DNA of 64,000 nt from contig QFQF01000008.1 in NCBI GenBank assembly GCA_003248935.1, positions 124,001-188,000 of the forward strand, given 5' to 3'. The notes under the pieces were generated by a model, which did no database searches, was not told the DNA's origin, and worked only from the letters and a program-made list of their open reading frames with translations. Positions 35,629 to 44,853 of the stretch are shown one piece after another; within the stretch, counting starts at the first letter, position 1, and each line of letters begins with the position of its first letter. This stretch comes from Sphingobium sp. (GTDB lineage Bacteria; Pseudomonadota; Alphaproteobacteria; Sphingomonadales; Sphingomonadaceae). The position numbers and the translations under genes were made by a program.

Positions 35629-38097
35629 TCACACAGGAACCTTCCAGATGTCGGTCGCATATTCGCGGATGGTGCGATCCGATGAGAACCAGCCCATGCG
35701 GGCGACATTGTATATGGCCTTCGACGCCCAGGCGTCATGATCGTTCCACAGCGCGTCGACGCTGCGTTGCGCGGCGGCATAGCTGTCGAAGTCCGCGGCG
35801 ACCATGAACCAGTCATGGTCATAGATGCCGTCGACCAGCCCCTTGTAGCGGTCCGGGTCGCCCGGCGAGAACACGCCCGAACGGATGGCGGTGAGCGCCT
35901 GGCTCAATTCCACGCTCGCCTCGATTACCTTGCGCGGTTCATAGCCCTGCGCGCGGCGCAGGTTCACCTCTTCGGCGGTCAGGCCGAAGATGACGATGTT
36001 TTCCTCGCCCACATGATCGCGCATCTCGACATTGGCGCCATCGAGCGTGCCGATCGTCAGCGCGCCGTTGACCGCGAACTTCATGTTGCCGGTGCCCGAC
36101 GCCTCCATGCCCGCCGTCGATATCTGTTCCGACAGGTTCGCGGCCGGGATCATCATCTCCGCCATCGACACATTGTAGTTGGGCACGAACTGGAGCTTCA
36201 GCAGGCCCTGCACCGCCGGGTCGTGGTTGACGACGCGTGCCACATCGTTCGCAAGTTTGATGATGAGCTTGGCATTGTGATAGCTCGGCGCCGCCTTCCC
36301 GCCGAACAGCTTCACGCGCGGCACCCAGTCACGCTCCGGGTGCGAGCGGATCTGGTCGTAGAGGGACACAGCCTCGATGATGTTCAGCAACTGGCGCTTA
36401 TATTCGTGGATGCGCTTGATCTGGATATCGAACATCGCGAGCGGATCGATCCGCGCGTTGATCCGCTGGCGCAGCAGGTTGGACAGCGCTTCCTTGTTCG
36501 CCCGCTTGATCGCAGTGAACTTGTCCTGAAACGCGCTGTCATGGGCGAAGGCATCGAGTTCCCGCAGTGCTTCGGGATCGTCCATGAACCGGTCGCCGAT
36601 CGCCTCGCGGATCAGGCCGAAGAGGCCCGGATTGCACTGCATCAGCCAGCGGCGGAAGGTGACGCCGTTCGTCTTGTTGTTGATCCGGTCGGGATAGAGC
36701 CGGTGCAGGTCGGCGAACACCGTCTGCTTCATAAGGTCGGTGTGGAGCGCCGACACGCCGTTGATGCTGTGCGATCCGGCGAAGGCCAGATTGCCCATGC
36801 GCACCCGGCGCTCGCCGCCCTCGTCGATCAGGGAGATGGTGCCGATGGCCTGGTCGTCGAACCCACCCTTGCGCCGCGCCTCCGCCAGCAAACGGCTGTT
36901 CACCGCATAGACGATCTGCATATGCCGGGGCAGCAGCCGCTCGAACAGCGGCACCGGCCAGCTTTCCAGCGCCTCGGGCAGCAGCGTGTGATTGGTGTAG
37001 CTGAACGTGCGGCGGGTGATGTCCCATGCCTCGTCGAAATCGAGACCATGGTCGTCGAGCAGCAGGCGCATCAGTTCCGACACCGCGACAGCAGGGTGGG
37101 TGTCATTGAGCTGGATCGCCGCCTTCTCCGGCAGCGTGCGGATATCCTCGAAATACTGGATATGACGGCGCACGATGTCCTGCAGCGAAGCGGAGGAGAA
37201 GAAGAACTCCTGCCGCAGGCGAAGCTCCTGACCGGCGGGTGAGCTGTCGGCGGGGTACAGAACGCGGGTCAGCGCCTCCGCCTTGTTGCTCTGTGCCAGG
37301 GCGCCCAGATGGTCGCCGGCGTTGAACTTGTCGAGCAGGATCGGGTCGATCGGCTGCGCGGTCCACAAACGCAGCGTATTGACGCGCTTGCCACGCCAGC
37401 CAGCGATCGGTGTGTCGAAAGGCGTCGCGATCACGCGCTCGGCGGGTTTCCAGACCATCTGGTTGATCGGCGCTTCCGGATCCTCGACCGGATCGACGCG
37501 GCCACCGAAGCCGACCTCATAGCTTGCCTCGCGCCGCTCGAATTCCCACGGGTTGCCGTGGGCCAGCCAGGTCTCCGGCAACTCCACCTGCCAGCCGTCC
37601 GAAATCTCCTGCCGGAACATGCCGTTCACATAGCGGATGCCGTAGCCATAGGCGGGCACGTCGACCGTCGCCATGCTCTCCATGAAACAGGCCGCGAGAC
37701 GGCCGAGACCACCGTTGCCCAGCGCAGCGTCGGGCTCCAGCTCCGCGATCACGTCGATGTTGACGCCAAGAGACGCCAGCGCCTCCTGCATTTCCTCCAG
37801 CAGGCCCATGTTGGACACCGCGTCGCGCATCAGGCGGCCGATCAGGAATTCAAGGCTCAGATAGTAAACGCGGCGCCCCTGCGCCTCATAGGTCTTGTGC
37901 GTCGAATCGATCCACGCGTCGATCACGCGGTCGCGGATCGACAGGATGACGGCATGGAGCCAGTCATGCGGCTTGGCCGCCTTCGCATCCTTGCCGATGC
38001 GATAGGTCAGGCGCTCGACGATCTCCGCCGCGAGAATATCGGGACTGGATTGGCGGGGTGCCGGTTTGGGCAGCGCGGTCTGTCTGTTGACGGTCAT
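35629..38097 (-). CDS. glgP: Glycogen phosphorylase
   Basis: 822 residues from the ATG at 38097 (a GTG two codons earlier sits too close to the AAGGGGA site). Family motifs: ALGNGGLGRLAACFMESMATV near 106-126, and the PLP-lysine signature EASGTGNMKFAVNGALTIGTLDGANVE near 655. It releases glucose-1-phosphate from glycogen ends. It is the first gene of the glgPBCAX operon, so the promoter should lie in 38098-38196. Confidence 0.96.
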   Translation of the reverse strand: MTVNRQTALPKPAPRQSSPDILAAEIVERLTYRIGKDAKAAKPHDWLHAVILSIRDRVIDAWIDSTHKTYEAQGRRVYYLSLEFLIGRLMRDAVSNMGLLEEMQEALASLGVNIDVIAELEPDAALGNGGLGRLAACFMESMATVDVPAYGYGIRYVNGMFRQEISDGWQVELPETWLAHGNPWEFERREASYEVGFGGRVDPVEDPEAPINQMVWKPAERVIATPFDTPIAGWRGKRVNTLRLWTAQPIDPILLDKFNAGDHLGALAQSNKAEALTRVLYPADSSPAGQELRLRQEFFFSSASLQDIVRRHIQYFEDIRTLPEKAAIQLNDTHPAVAVSELMRLLLDDHGLDFDEAWDITRRTFSYTNHTLLPEALESWPVPLFERLLPRHMQIVYAVNSRLLAEARRKGGFDDQAIGTISLIDEGGERRVRMGNLAFAGSHSINGVSALHTDLMKQTVFADLHRLYPDRINNKTNGVTFRRWLMQCNPGLFGLIREAIGDRFMDDPEALRELDAFAHDSAFQDKFTAIKRANKEALSNLLRQRINARIDPLAMFDIQIKRIHEYKRQLLNIIEAVSLYDQIRSHPERDWVPRVKLFGGKAAPSYHNAKLIIKLANDVARVVNHDPAVQGLLKLQFVPNYNVSMAEMMIPAANLSEQISTAGMEASGTGNMKFAVNGALTIGTLDGANVEMRDHVGEENIVIFGLTAEEVNLRRAQGYEPRKVIEASVELSQALTAIRSGVFSPGDPDRYKGLVDGIYDHDWFMVAADFDSYAAAQRSVDALWNDHDAWASKAIYNVARMGWFSSDRTIREYATDIWKVPV

Positions 38098-38196
38098 GGT
38101 CACGGTCCCCTTGCGCTTTGGTTAATGCGAGGATGGCACCGGCCGATGCCGCTGCCAAGCGCATTTTTTGCGCTGCAACACGTAAGGGGACGGCCG

Positions 38197-39423
38197 TTAA
38201 CGTCTGGTTTCGCGCAGCGCGGAAGCGAGCATGGATTTCAACGTCCTGCGCACGGGAACGGCACTCGACGGCATCAGTTGCGTCATCAGGATCATGATCG
38301 TTCCCTCGACCGGATCGATCGAGAAAAATGTGGAGAACAGACCACCCCAATGAAACTCACCCGCCTGGGCGGGATCGACGGTGACACCGAAACCGAGTCC
38401 ATAGCCGATACCGGCATAATCGCTCTCGCTGAACATGGAGCGCGACAGGGTCGAAAGGTCGCCGCCGCCCGGCAGGTGATTGCGCGTCATCATAGCGACC
38501 GTCTCTTCCCGCACCAGCCGGACGCCATCCAGTTCCCCACGCTGCAGCAGCATCCGGCAGAAGCGATGATAGTCGGCCATGCCGGACACCAGCCCGCCGC
38601 CGCCGCCATGGAAACGGCGTGGCATCCGCCAGCGGGTCTGTGCGCCCCGGTCGTAGAGGACAGGTCCGCGCGCGCCATCCATCATCCACGCGTCGGTCAT
38701 CCGGTCGAGACGGTCAGGTGGTACGCGAAAAAATGTATCATCCATGCCCAGCGGCGCGAATATGCGGGTGGAGAAGAATGCGTCCAGGCTCATGCCCGAC
38801 AGCCGCTCGACCACCACGCCCAGCACATCGTTCGAGACGGAATAGTTCCACGCCGACCCGGGCGCGAATTCGAGCGGCAACTGCGCCAACGCCGCAATAT
38901 AGTCATCGGGATCGCGAGCCTGATGAAAATCGTCGAGGTCGAGATTGCGATAGGCGGCGTCGACGGGTGTCCTGTTCTGGAAACCATAAGTGAAGCCGGA
39001 CGTATGCCGCAGCAGGTCAACCATCCGCATCGGCGTGTCGACCGGCCGGGTCGCGAACGGATCGCCATCGCCGCCCGAAACATAGACGCCAACGTCCGCC
39101 AGTTCCGGCAGGACAGCGTCGACGCGCTGGTCGAGATCGGTCAGCCCCTGCTCCATCAGCATCGTCCAGGCGAGGGCCGTCACCGGCTTCGTCATCGAGG
39201 CTATGCGGAACAGCGCGTTCTCCGCCAACAGGGTGCCGTCTTCCCGCGCGGCGCCGGAGCGGGTGGACATCACGGGACGGCCATCGCGCGAGATGAGCAG
39301 CGCGGCATGGGCGAAACGCCCGGGCCCGACATGCCCGTCCAGATAGGCAGCCATCGCGTCCAGTTGTTCCGGATCAAGCCCGCTCTCGCGCGCCGCGACG
39401 ATATCAACCTCGCCATTGGTCAT
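38197..39423 (-). CDS. Serine hydrolase of the beta-lactamase / class C-like family
   Basis: 408 residues from the ATG at 39423 (AGGGTG upstream); the longer frame to 39498 is unlikely. The S-x-x-K motif is RIASMTK (Ser76, Lys79); the Tyr motif is WNYSVSND near 194; a Gly-rich FHWGGLFST replaces the third (KTG-like) box. No clear signal peptide, so it may be cytoplasmic. Such proteins are usually esterases or D-aminopeptidases rather than true beta-lactamases. It is on the same strand and 100 bp before glgP, but metabolic linkage is not evident. Confidence 0.85.
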   Translation of the reverse strand: MTNGEVDIVAARESGLDPEQLDAMAAYLDGHVGPGRFAHAALLISRDGRPVMSTRSGAAREDGTLLAENALFRIASMTKPVTALAWTMLMEQGLTDLDQRVDAVLPELADVGVYVSGGDGDPFATRPVDTPMRMVDLLRHTSGFTYGFQNRTPVDAAYRNLDLDDFHQARDPDDYIAALAQLPLEFAPGSAWNYSVSNDVLGVVVERLSGMSLDAFFSTRIFAPLGMDDTFFRVPPDRLDRMTDAWMMDGARGPVLYDRGAQTRWRMPRRFHGGGGGLVSGMADYHRFCRMLLQRGELDGVRLVREETVAMMTRNHLPGGGDLSTLSRSMFSESDYAGIGYGLGFGVTVDPAQAGEFHWGGLFSTFFSIDPVEGTIMILMTQLMPSSAVPVRRTLKSMLASALRETRR

Positions 39424-39549
39424 GCCGTCACCCTGCTGCCCGTTCCGTCGTGCCTGCCGGTTCGGATAGATACGCGCGTCCGCATTGCCAAGCATCATCG
39501 CCAGCCGCTATGGCGACGCTGACCGATATAATATTGAAATAATGTGCGC

Positions 39550-40065
39550 ATGGCATCTGGCCTCGAAGCAGTATTCCTCGACAACCGTGCCGCCCTGCTC
39601 CGCTTCCTGCGGGCGCGGGGAGCGGGCGATGCGGCGGAGGACGTGTTGCAGGACATGTGGGTGCGCCTGAGCGCGAAGGATGTGGGACCGGTCGCCGATC
39701 CGCTGCCTTATCTCTATCGTGCTGCCAACAACCTGATGCTCGACCGCTACCGGTCCACCACGCGGCGGGAAAAGCGCGAGCAGGACTGGACGGACGGGAC
39801 GACCGGCGCGCTCGACGACCAGCCGCCCACCGATGCCCCGGCCGACGAGCAACTGATCGCACGCGAAAGGCTGGCGGAAGCCGAAGCGGTGCTGCGCGCA
39901 CTCGGTTCGCGCGTGGAGACGGTATTCCGCCGTTTCCGGGTCGACGGCGAGAGCCAGAGGGGCATTGCCGAGGATCTGGGCGTCAGCCTGACCACGGTGG
40001 AGAAGGATTTGCAGAAGGCCTATCGCGCGATGGTCGCGCTCAAGCAGAAGTTCGACGCGGAATGA
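39550..40065 (+). CDS. FecI-type ECF RNA polymerase sigma factor
   Basis: 171 residues from the ATG at 39550; a GTG two codons earlier is possible. Sigma-70 region 2 covers about 8-75 (ALLRFLRARGAGDAAEDVLQDMWVRL, ANNLMLDRYR) and region 4 about 108-165 (VFRRFRVDGESQRGIAEDLGVSLTTVEKDLQKAY). It lies upstream of a fecR and a TonB-receptor gene, the usual layout of cell-surface signalling. It is divergent from the serine hydrolase. Its stop overlaps a 27-codon ORF. Confidence 0.92.
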   Translation: MASGLEAVFLDNRAALLRFLRARGAGDAAEDVLQDMWVRLSAKDVGPVADPLPYLYRAANNLMLDRYRSTTRREKREQDWTDGTTGALDDQPPTDAPADEQLIARERLAEAEAVLRALGSRVETVFRRFRVDGESQRGIAEDLGVSLTTVEKDLQKAYRAMVALKQKFDAE

Positions 40066-40145
40066 CGACGCGCGACACCCCCGAAGACATCCTGTACGGC
40101 ATTGAAGCGGTCGCAGCGTCTTTACCTGCGGGGACGCAGCAATGA
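40062..40145 (+). CDS. Possible 27-residue ORF linking fecI and fecR
   Basis: A short frame starts with the ATG that overlaps the sigma-factor stop (ATGA at 40062-40065) and ends with a TGA that overlaps the fecR start (ATGA at 40142-40145). It is too small for a domain; the peptide is mildly acidic in its first half. The double overlap could make it a translational relay between sigma and anti-sigma genes, or it may be chance. No family is recognisable. Confidence 0.3.
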   Translation: MTTRDTPEDILYGIEAVAASLPAGTQQ

Positions 40146-41104
40146 CTGGGCAAACGGGAATGATCGACGAGCAGGCGCTCGCATGGGTAATACGAACGCG
40201 TGATCCGGAATTCACGGATTGGGAGGCGTTCACCCTGTGGCTGGAGGCCGCACCGGCCAACGCCGCCGCTTATGATGCACTGGCGGCGACGGACGATGCG
40301 TTACCCGCGATCCTGCCTCCCGCTCGTAAGGAAACCGTGCTGCCCGTCCCGGCGAATGACCCGGGCACGCTGCTCTGGCGGCGCTGGCGCTGGGTCGGTG
40401 GAGGCACGCTAGCCGCCGCGCTGGTCGCGGTCCTGTCGGTGTCGATGCTTCAGCATCGCGCCGACCCCTGGTCGGTGACGACGCGCCCGGGCGAGCATCG
40501 CGAAATCACGCTGGCCGATGGCACGCGCGTCGCGCTCAACGGCAGCACCACATTGCGTATGGACCGCGCCAGCCCGCGCATGGTGGAACTGGCAGGTGGC
40601 GAGGCGATGTTCACCGTCATCCACGATGCGAGTGACCCGTTCGAGGTGCATGTCGGCACGACGGTGCTGCGCGACATCGGCACCGTATTCAACGTGACCC
40701 GCGATGATGGCATGACCCGTGTCGGTGTGGCGGAAGGCGAAGTGCTGTTCAACCCGGCCCGCGAAGCGATCGCGCTGACGGCCGGCCGTACGCTGCGCGT
40801 GCGCGACGGTAATGGCGCCCCCGCCGTCAGCAATGTCGACACCGGCGCGGTGGGCGCCTGGCATGCGGGCCGCCTTGTCTACACCGGGGCAGCGTTGCCG
40901 GAGATCGCGACGGACATCGCCCGCAATCTGGGCGTCAGCGTCCGTGCCGATGGCGCGGCGAACGGCCAGCGCTTCACGGGCACGATCCTGCTTGATCGCA
41001 ACCCTGACCGTTTCTTCGCTGGCGCAGCGCCCCTGCTGGGCGTATCCGCCATGCGCGAAGGCGACGGCTGGACGTTGAAGGCGATCGATGGCGCGAATAG
41101 GTGA
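40142..41104 (+). CDS. FecR-family anti-sigma / signal transducer
   Basis: 320 residues: an N-terminal cytoplasmic sigma-interacting domain (MIDEQALAWVIRTRDPEFTDWEAF, DUF4880-like), one membrane helix (about 84-102), a periplasmic FecR domain (about 115-205, with TRPGEHREITLADGTRVALNGST and GTVFNVTR) and a C-terminal DUF4974-like region. It should relay receptor occupancy to the FecI-type sigma factor. The end overlaps the receptor gene by 17 bp. Confidence 0.93.
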   Translation: MTGQTGMIDEQALAWVIRTRDPEFTDWEAFTLWLEAAPANAAAYDALAATDDALPAILPPARKETVLPVPANDPGTLLWRRWRWVGGGTLAAALVAVLSVSMLQHRADPWSVTTRPGEHREITLADGTRVALNGSTTLRMDRASPRMVELAGGEAMFTVIHDASDPFEVHVGTTVLRDIGTVFNVTRDDGMTRVGVAEGEVLFNPAREAIALTAGRTLRVRDGNGAPAVSNVDTGAVGAWHAGRLVYTGAALPEIATDIARNLGVSVRADGAANGQRFTGTILLDRNPDRFFAGAAPLLGVSAMREGDGWTLKAIDGANR

Positions 41105-43526
41105 AGGCCTGTGCATCGCAAGTGCCCTGCTCGCCGTCACCGTGCCGGCGAATGCAGCGGATCGTCATGACGTAACAATTCCGGCTGGCCGTCTCGGTGA
41201 TGCGGCGATCGCGCTCGGACGTCAGACGGGAACCAGCATCGGCATGTCCGACCAGGCACTGGCTGGGCTGCCCGTGCGCAGCATTGCAGGTCGCCTGTCG
41301 GCCGGACAGGCGCTGGATCGCCTGTTGGCGGGAACCGGAGCGCGAGCTGTCCGGGTGAGTGCGAACACGTGGCGGATATTGCGGACCCGCGCCGCTCCTG
41401 ACCGGCCGCTGCCCCCCGCCCCCAGCATCTCGGACGAACCCTTGCCGCCGGTCGAGGCGGCGGACGCGATCGTGGTCACGGCGTCCAAGCGCCGCATACC
41501 GCTTGGCCAGTTTGCAGGGACTGTCGAGATGATCGACGCCAGCCTGTTTCGTGACGACGAGGCGTCGGCGGGCTCGGCCGCACTGATCGACCATGTCACA
41601 AGCCTCAGCTCGACCCATGTCGGCGACGGCCGCAACAAGCTGTTCATCCGGGGCATCGCCGATTCCGGTTTCGCAGGGCCCACCCAGGCCACGACCGGGC
41701 AATATCTGGGCGACATGCGCCTCAATTATGCGGCGCCCGACCCCGATCTCAGCCTCTACGACGTTGCAGCCGTCGAAGTGCTGGAGGGGCCACAGGGTAC
41801 GCTTTACGGCGCGGGGTCGCTGGGCGGCATCATCCGTGTCGTGCCGAACCCGCCTGATCTGGTGGAATTCGGCGGCCGCATCGGCGTCGGCGCTTCCGCC
41901 ACCCAGCATGGCGACCCCGGTGCCGACGGGAACGCGGTATTGAACCTGCCTCTGGTTCAGGGGCGCCTCGGTCTGCGCGTGGTCGGCTATGCCGAAAGCG
42001 CGGGCGGCTATATCGATGATACGCTGCGCGACCTGGACGACGTCAACCGGACGCACACCTATGGCGGGCGGGCGGCGCTGCGTTTCGTCCCCGACGACGC
42101 ATGGACGATCGACCTCAACGGTCTGTACCAGAGGATAGAGGGCGATGACGCCCAATATGCGAGCCGCAATGCCGGACGGCTGACGCGCGAAAGTCCGGTC
42201 GCGCAGAACTATCTGACCGACTACTGGCTCGCCAGCGGCAGGATCGAGCGGCGGTGGGAGGATATGACCTTCACCACCACCGCCGGGATCGTGCGGCATC
42301 TGGTATCGGAACGATACGACGCCACGGGCGCCAATGAAGGTGCGCTGGGCCCTGGAGCGGGAATCGGCATCGGCGCGCTTCCGGCGACGGAAACACCGAT
42401 GGTGTACCATCAGGTCAATCGCACCCGCATGATCACGACGGAAAGCCGCCTTTCGCGGGACCTGCATGATGGCCTCGGCTGGCTCGTCGGCTTCAGCTAT
42501 CTCGACAGCAGGTCGACCATCTCCCGCACGCTGGGGCCACCCGATATGCCGACGCCCTCGACCGGCGTACGCAACGGCATCCACGAATGGACCGCCCTCG
42601 CCGAGGCGTCGGTTCAGCCGTTTCCCGCGCTCGTCGTCACCGTGGGTGGCCGTCTGACCAGCAGCAAGCTGTCAGGCGTGGCGACCGACCCCATGCCGAC
42701 CCTTGTCATGGCCGATATCAGCCGGGCGGAAGCGCAGGCCGATCGACGGGAAACGAGCATATTACCGTCCGTCGCGATGATGAGCGATGCCATTTCCGGC
42801 GTTACGCTGTTCCTGCGCTATCAGCAGGGCTTTCGTCCCGGCGGCCTCGCGGTCGACGACTATCATGTCCGCCGCTTCCGCAACGACCGGATCGGTACGC
42901 TGGAGGCGGGCTTCCGGCGGGGCGTACCGGGCCTAGACCTGTTCGCCTTCACCGGCTCCCTCGCATACACCGACTGGCGCGACATCCAGGCCGATCTTAC
43001 CGACCGGCGGGGCCTGCCGACGACCGCCAATATCGGCGACGGACGCATCTACACTTTCGAGGGGCGCGTCGTTCTCTCACCGATGCGCGGCCTGAAGTTC
43101 GACGCCGCCGCCATCTACAACGACAGTGTACTCAATCAGCCGGCGGATTTCGTCCGCATGCTGTCCTATGAAGGGCGCACCCTCTCCTTGCCCAATGTCG
43201 CCAATTTCGGCGCGCGGGTGGCCGCAGAATATCGCACGATGATCGGCGCCACCGATGAGTTGCGGCTGTCCGCGTCCGGCCGTTATGTCGGCCATTCGCG
43301 CCTCGGCGTCGGCCCGATATTCGGCCAGCGGCAGGGCGGCTATGTCGACACCAGCCTTTCGGCGAGTTGGGGGCGGGGGCCGTTCCGGGCGACGCTCACC
43401 GTCACCAACTTTCTCGATGCAACAGGCAACCGCTTCGCACTCGGCACGCCCTTCGACCTTGGCGACGACGATTATACGCCCATGCGCCCGCGCACGGTGC
43501 GAGCGGGCATCGATTTCGCCTTCTGA
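41088..43526 (+). CDS. TonB-dependent receptor with N-terminal signalling (STN) domain
   Basis: 812 residues: a signal peptide (about 1-23), an STN/secretin-like signalling domain (about 28-100: VTIPAGRLGDAAIALGRQTG, ALDRLLAGTGARAV), a TonB box-like AIVVTA near 128, a plug domain (KLFIRGIADSGF..., VEVLEGPQGTLYGAGSLGGIIRV) and a beta-barrel ending ...RAGIDFAF. With the adjacent fecI and fecR it forms a transducing receptor that induces its own operon. The ligand, siderophore or another compound, is unknown. Confidence 0.93.
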   Translation: MARIGEGLCIASALLAVTVPANAADRHDVTIPAGRLGDAAIALGRQTGTSIGMSDQALAGLPVRSIAGRLSAGQALDRLLAGTGARAVRVSANTWRILRTRAAPDRPLPPAPSISDEPLPPVEAADAIVVTASKRRIPLGQFAGTVEMIDASLFRDDEASAGSAALIDHVTSLSSTHVGDGRNKLFIRGIADSGFAGPTQATTGQYLGDMRLNYAAPDPDLSLYDVAAVEVLEGPQGTLYGAGSLGGIIRVVPNPPDLVEFGGRIGVGASATQHGDPGADGNAVLNLPLVQGRLGLRVVGYAESAGGYIDDTLRDLDDVNRTHTYGGRAALRFVPDDAWTIDLNGLYQRIEGDDAQYASRNAGRLTRESPVAQNYLTDYWLASGRIERRWEDMTFTTTAGIVRHLVSERYDATGANEGALGPGAGIGIGALPATETPMVYHQVNRTRMITTESRLSRDLHDGLGWLVGFSYLDSRSTISRTLGPPDMPTPSTGVRNGIHEWTALAEASVQPFPALVVTVGGRLTSSKLSGVATDPMPTLVMADISRAEAQADRRETSILPSVAMMSDAISGVTLFLRYQQGFRPGGLAVDDYHVRRFRNDRIGTLEAGFRRGVPGLDLFAFTGSLAYTDWRDIQADLTDRRGLPTTANIGDGRIYTFEGRVVLSPMRGLKFDAAAIYNDSVLNQPADFVRMLSYEGRTLSLPNVANFGARVAAEYRTMIGATDELRLSASGRYVGHSRLGVGPIFGQRQGGYVDTSLSASWGRGPFRATLTVTNFLDATGNRFALGTPFDLGDDDYTPMRPRTVRAGIDFAF

Positions 43527-43616
43527 AAAAAATGCGCGCACGATGACGGGTGCGTGACGCGAGCGGCGTCTAAGGCAGGAGACGGCCGACCCCGGACCCT
43601 GTCGGTTCCGTCTTGC

Positions 43617-43664
43617 CGTCACGGGCGGGGGATAGCTACCCCCAGAGCACCTCCGCCCGTGACG
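43617..43664. repeat. Nested inverted repeat between convergent genes
   Basis: Outer perfect 12-bp arms at 43617-43628 and 43653-43664 enclose an inner GGGGG/CCCCC stem around ATAGCTA. It lies between the TonB-receptor and S1/P1 nuclease stops, so a bidirectional terminator or REP-like element is likely. No T-run. Confidence 0.6.
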
Positions 43665-43685
43665 CACCCCAACGCTCGCCGGCAT

Positions 43686-44639
43686 TCATTTGGGCGCGAA
43701 TGCCGCGTCCAGCATCCGGGCAAGACGCAGCCCACCTTCCTCTATAGCCAGCCTGACCCTGGGCACCAGCGCCGCGATCTCGGCTTCATCGATGGCGCCG
43801 CGATCGTCAGGCTTCGCATCGGACGGGATCGCGCATATGTCGCCCCCCCGCGCCGCGCGATAAGCCTCGTCACGGCTCAACGCCCAGCTTTCCCGGGACC
43901 AGTCCTCCGTCGTGCCAGCCGCCATCCGCGTTTTTTCGTCCGCGCTGTATGTCCGCACCATCGGAGGCGGCTGGGAGATTGCGCGTTCCGCCAGATATCC
44001 GTCCCAGATGCTGTGCAGGTTGAGCCTCGGGTTGGCGACGATGCCATAGTCGCTCTTCACCTTGTTGCCGCCCTGATCACCGTGGTCTCCGGCATGCAGC
44101 GGCTGGTGCAGGTCACCAACGAAATGGACGAGAAAGGCGAGCGCCATCACCCTTTCCCGCACCGGTAGCGACTTGTCCGCCAGCAACCGTGCGTTCCGGT
44201 CGATCTGCGCCGACACGCAATTGCCGTTCGCGCAGGCGGAGGTGAGGTCGAACGGCTTGCATATGTCGACGTTCTGATAGTGCCAGTTGTACTGATAGCT
44301 GAAGCGATCCCCCAGCGTCTTGATGCAGTCGGGCCAGACGCTGGCCTGAGCGATACTGTTCGCGGGACAGCCCGGCGTCTCCAGTTCCGGGGCATGACGC
44401 AGCAGAGCAACGATGGCCTTTTGCGTCTGCGGCTTCACGTTCGCGAAGGCGATCCGCGCGATCGTTTCGTGACCATATTCCCACCATGCCAGGGCCTGTC
44501 CGGGCTGCACCAGAAACAGGGTCGCGAAGATGATAGCGAGCAGCCGTGATTCGCGTGTGATTCGCGAAAAAAAGCGCCGAAACCCGCCGCGGGAGGGGGC
44601 TTCGTGACCGTGGCGGGCGGGTGTTTTCGGGGTTTTCAT
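43686..44639 (-). CDS. S1/P1 family secreted nuclease
   Basis: 317 residues from the ATG at 44639. A long basic N-region (about 30 residues, with RRFFSRITRESR) precedes the hydrophobic signal segment, with cleavage expected before WWEYGHE; the mature N-terminal Trp and His are zinc ligands in this family. Further ligands are in HYQNVD and HFVGDLHQPLHAGDHGDQGGN. These enzymes cleave single-stranded DNA and RNA in the periplasm or medium, using three Zn. The unusually long n-region could reflect Tat export; the RR pair fits only loosely. Confidence 0.9.
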   Translation of the reverse strand: MKTPKTPARHGHEAPSRGGFRRFFSRITRESRLLAIIFATLFLVQPGQALAWWEYGHETIARIAFANVKPQTQKAIVALLRHAPELETPGCPANSIAQASVWPDCIKTLGDRFSYQYNWHYQNVDICKPFDLTSACANGNCVSAQIDRNARLLADKSLPVRERVMALAFLVHFVGDLHQPLHAGDHGDQGGNKVKSDYGIVANPRLNLHSIWDGYLAERAISQPPPMVRTYSADEKTRMAAGTTEDWSRESWALSRDEAYRAARGGDICAIPSDAKPDDRGAIDEAEIAALVPRVRLAIEEGGLRLARMLDAAFAPK

Positions 44640-44853
44640 GCCTCTATTGCCCAGCAAAGTGCGTTCGCACGCAATAATAGTGAGGATGCAACAACCATGA
44701 TACCGTAGCGTCACCTAGCTTTTCTGCGGTTTTTTGGGGGTACTGTTGCATTTTTATCATAGTTTTTTGCACCAATAAGACTAATTTCAAGCAACCGATC
44801 GGGCACCCAAAGCATTCGGGCTCGATCGAAAAGTACAGTCGCTAGGAGATGAG
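44640..44853. promoter_or_regulatory. AT-rich divergent intergenic region (S1/P1 nuclease and FadL genes)
   Basis: 214 bp, clearly richer in A/T than the rest of the window, with T-tracts at 44729-44735 and 44750-44767. It must hold the promoters of both divergent genes. A short palindrome GTGCGTTCGCAC (44659-44670) sits about 20 bp before the nuclease start and could be an operator. I cannot assign -35/-10 boxes with confidence. Confidence 0.45.

Noticed and set aside
37309..39522. 737-residue open frame antisense to glgP and the serine hydrolase
   Set aside because: It lies opposite clearly conserved genes and has shadow composition.
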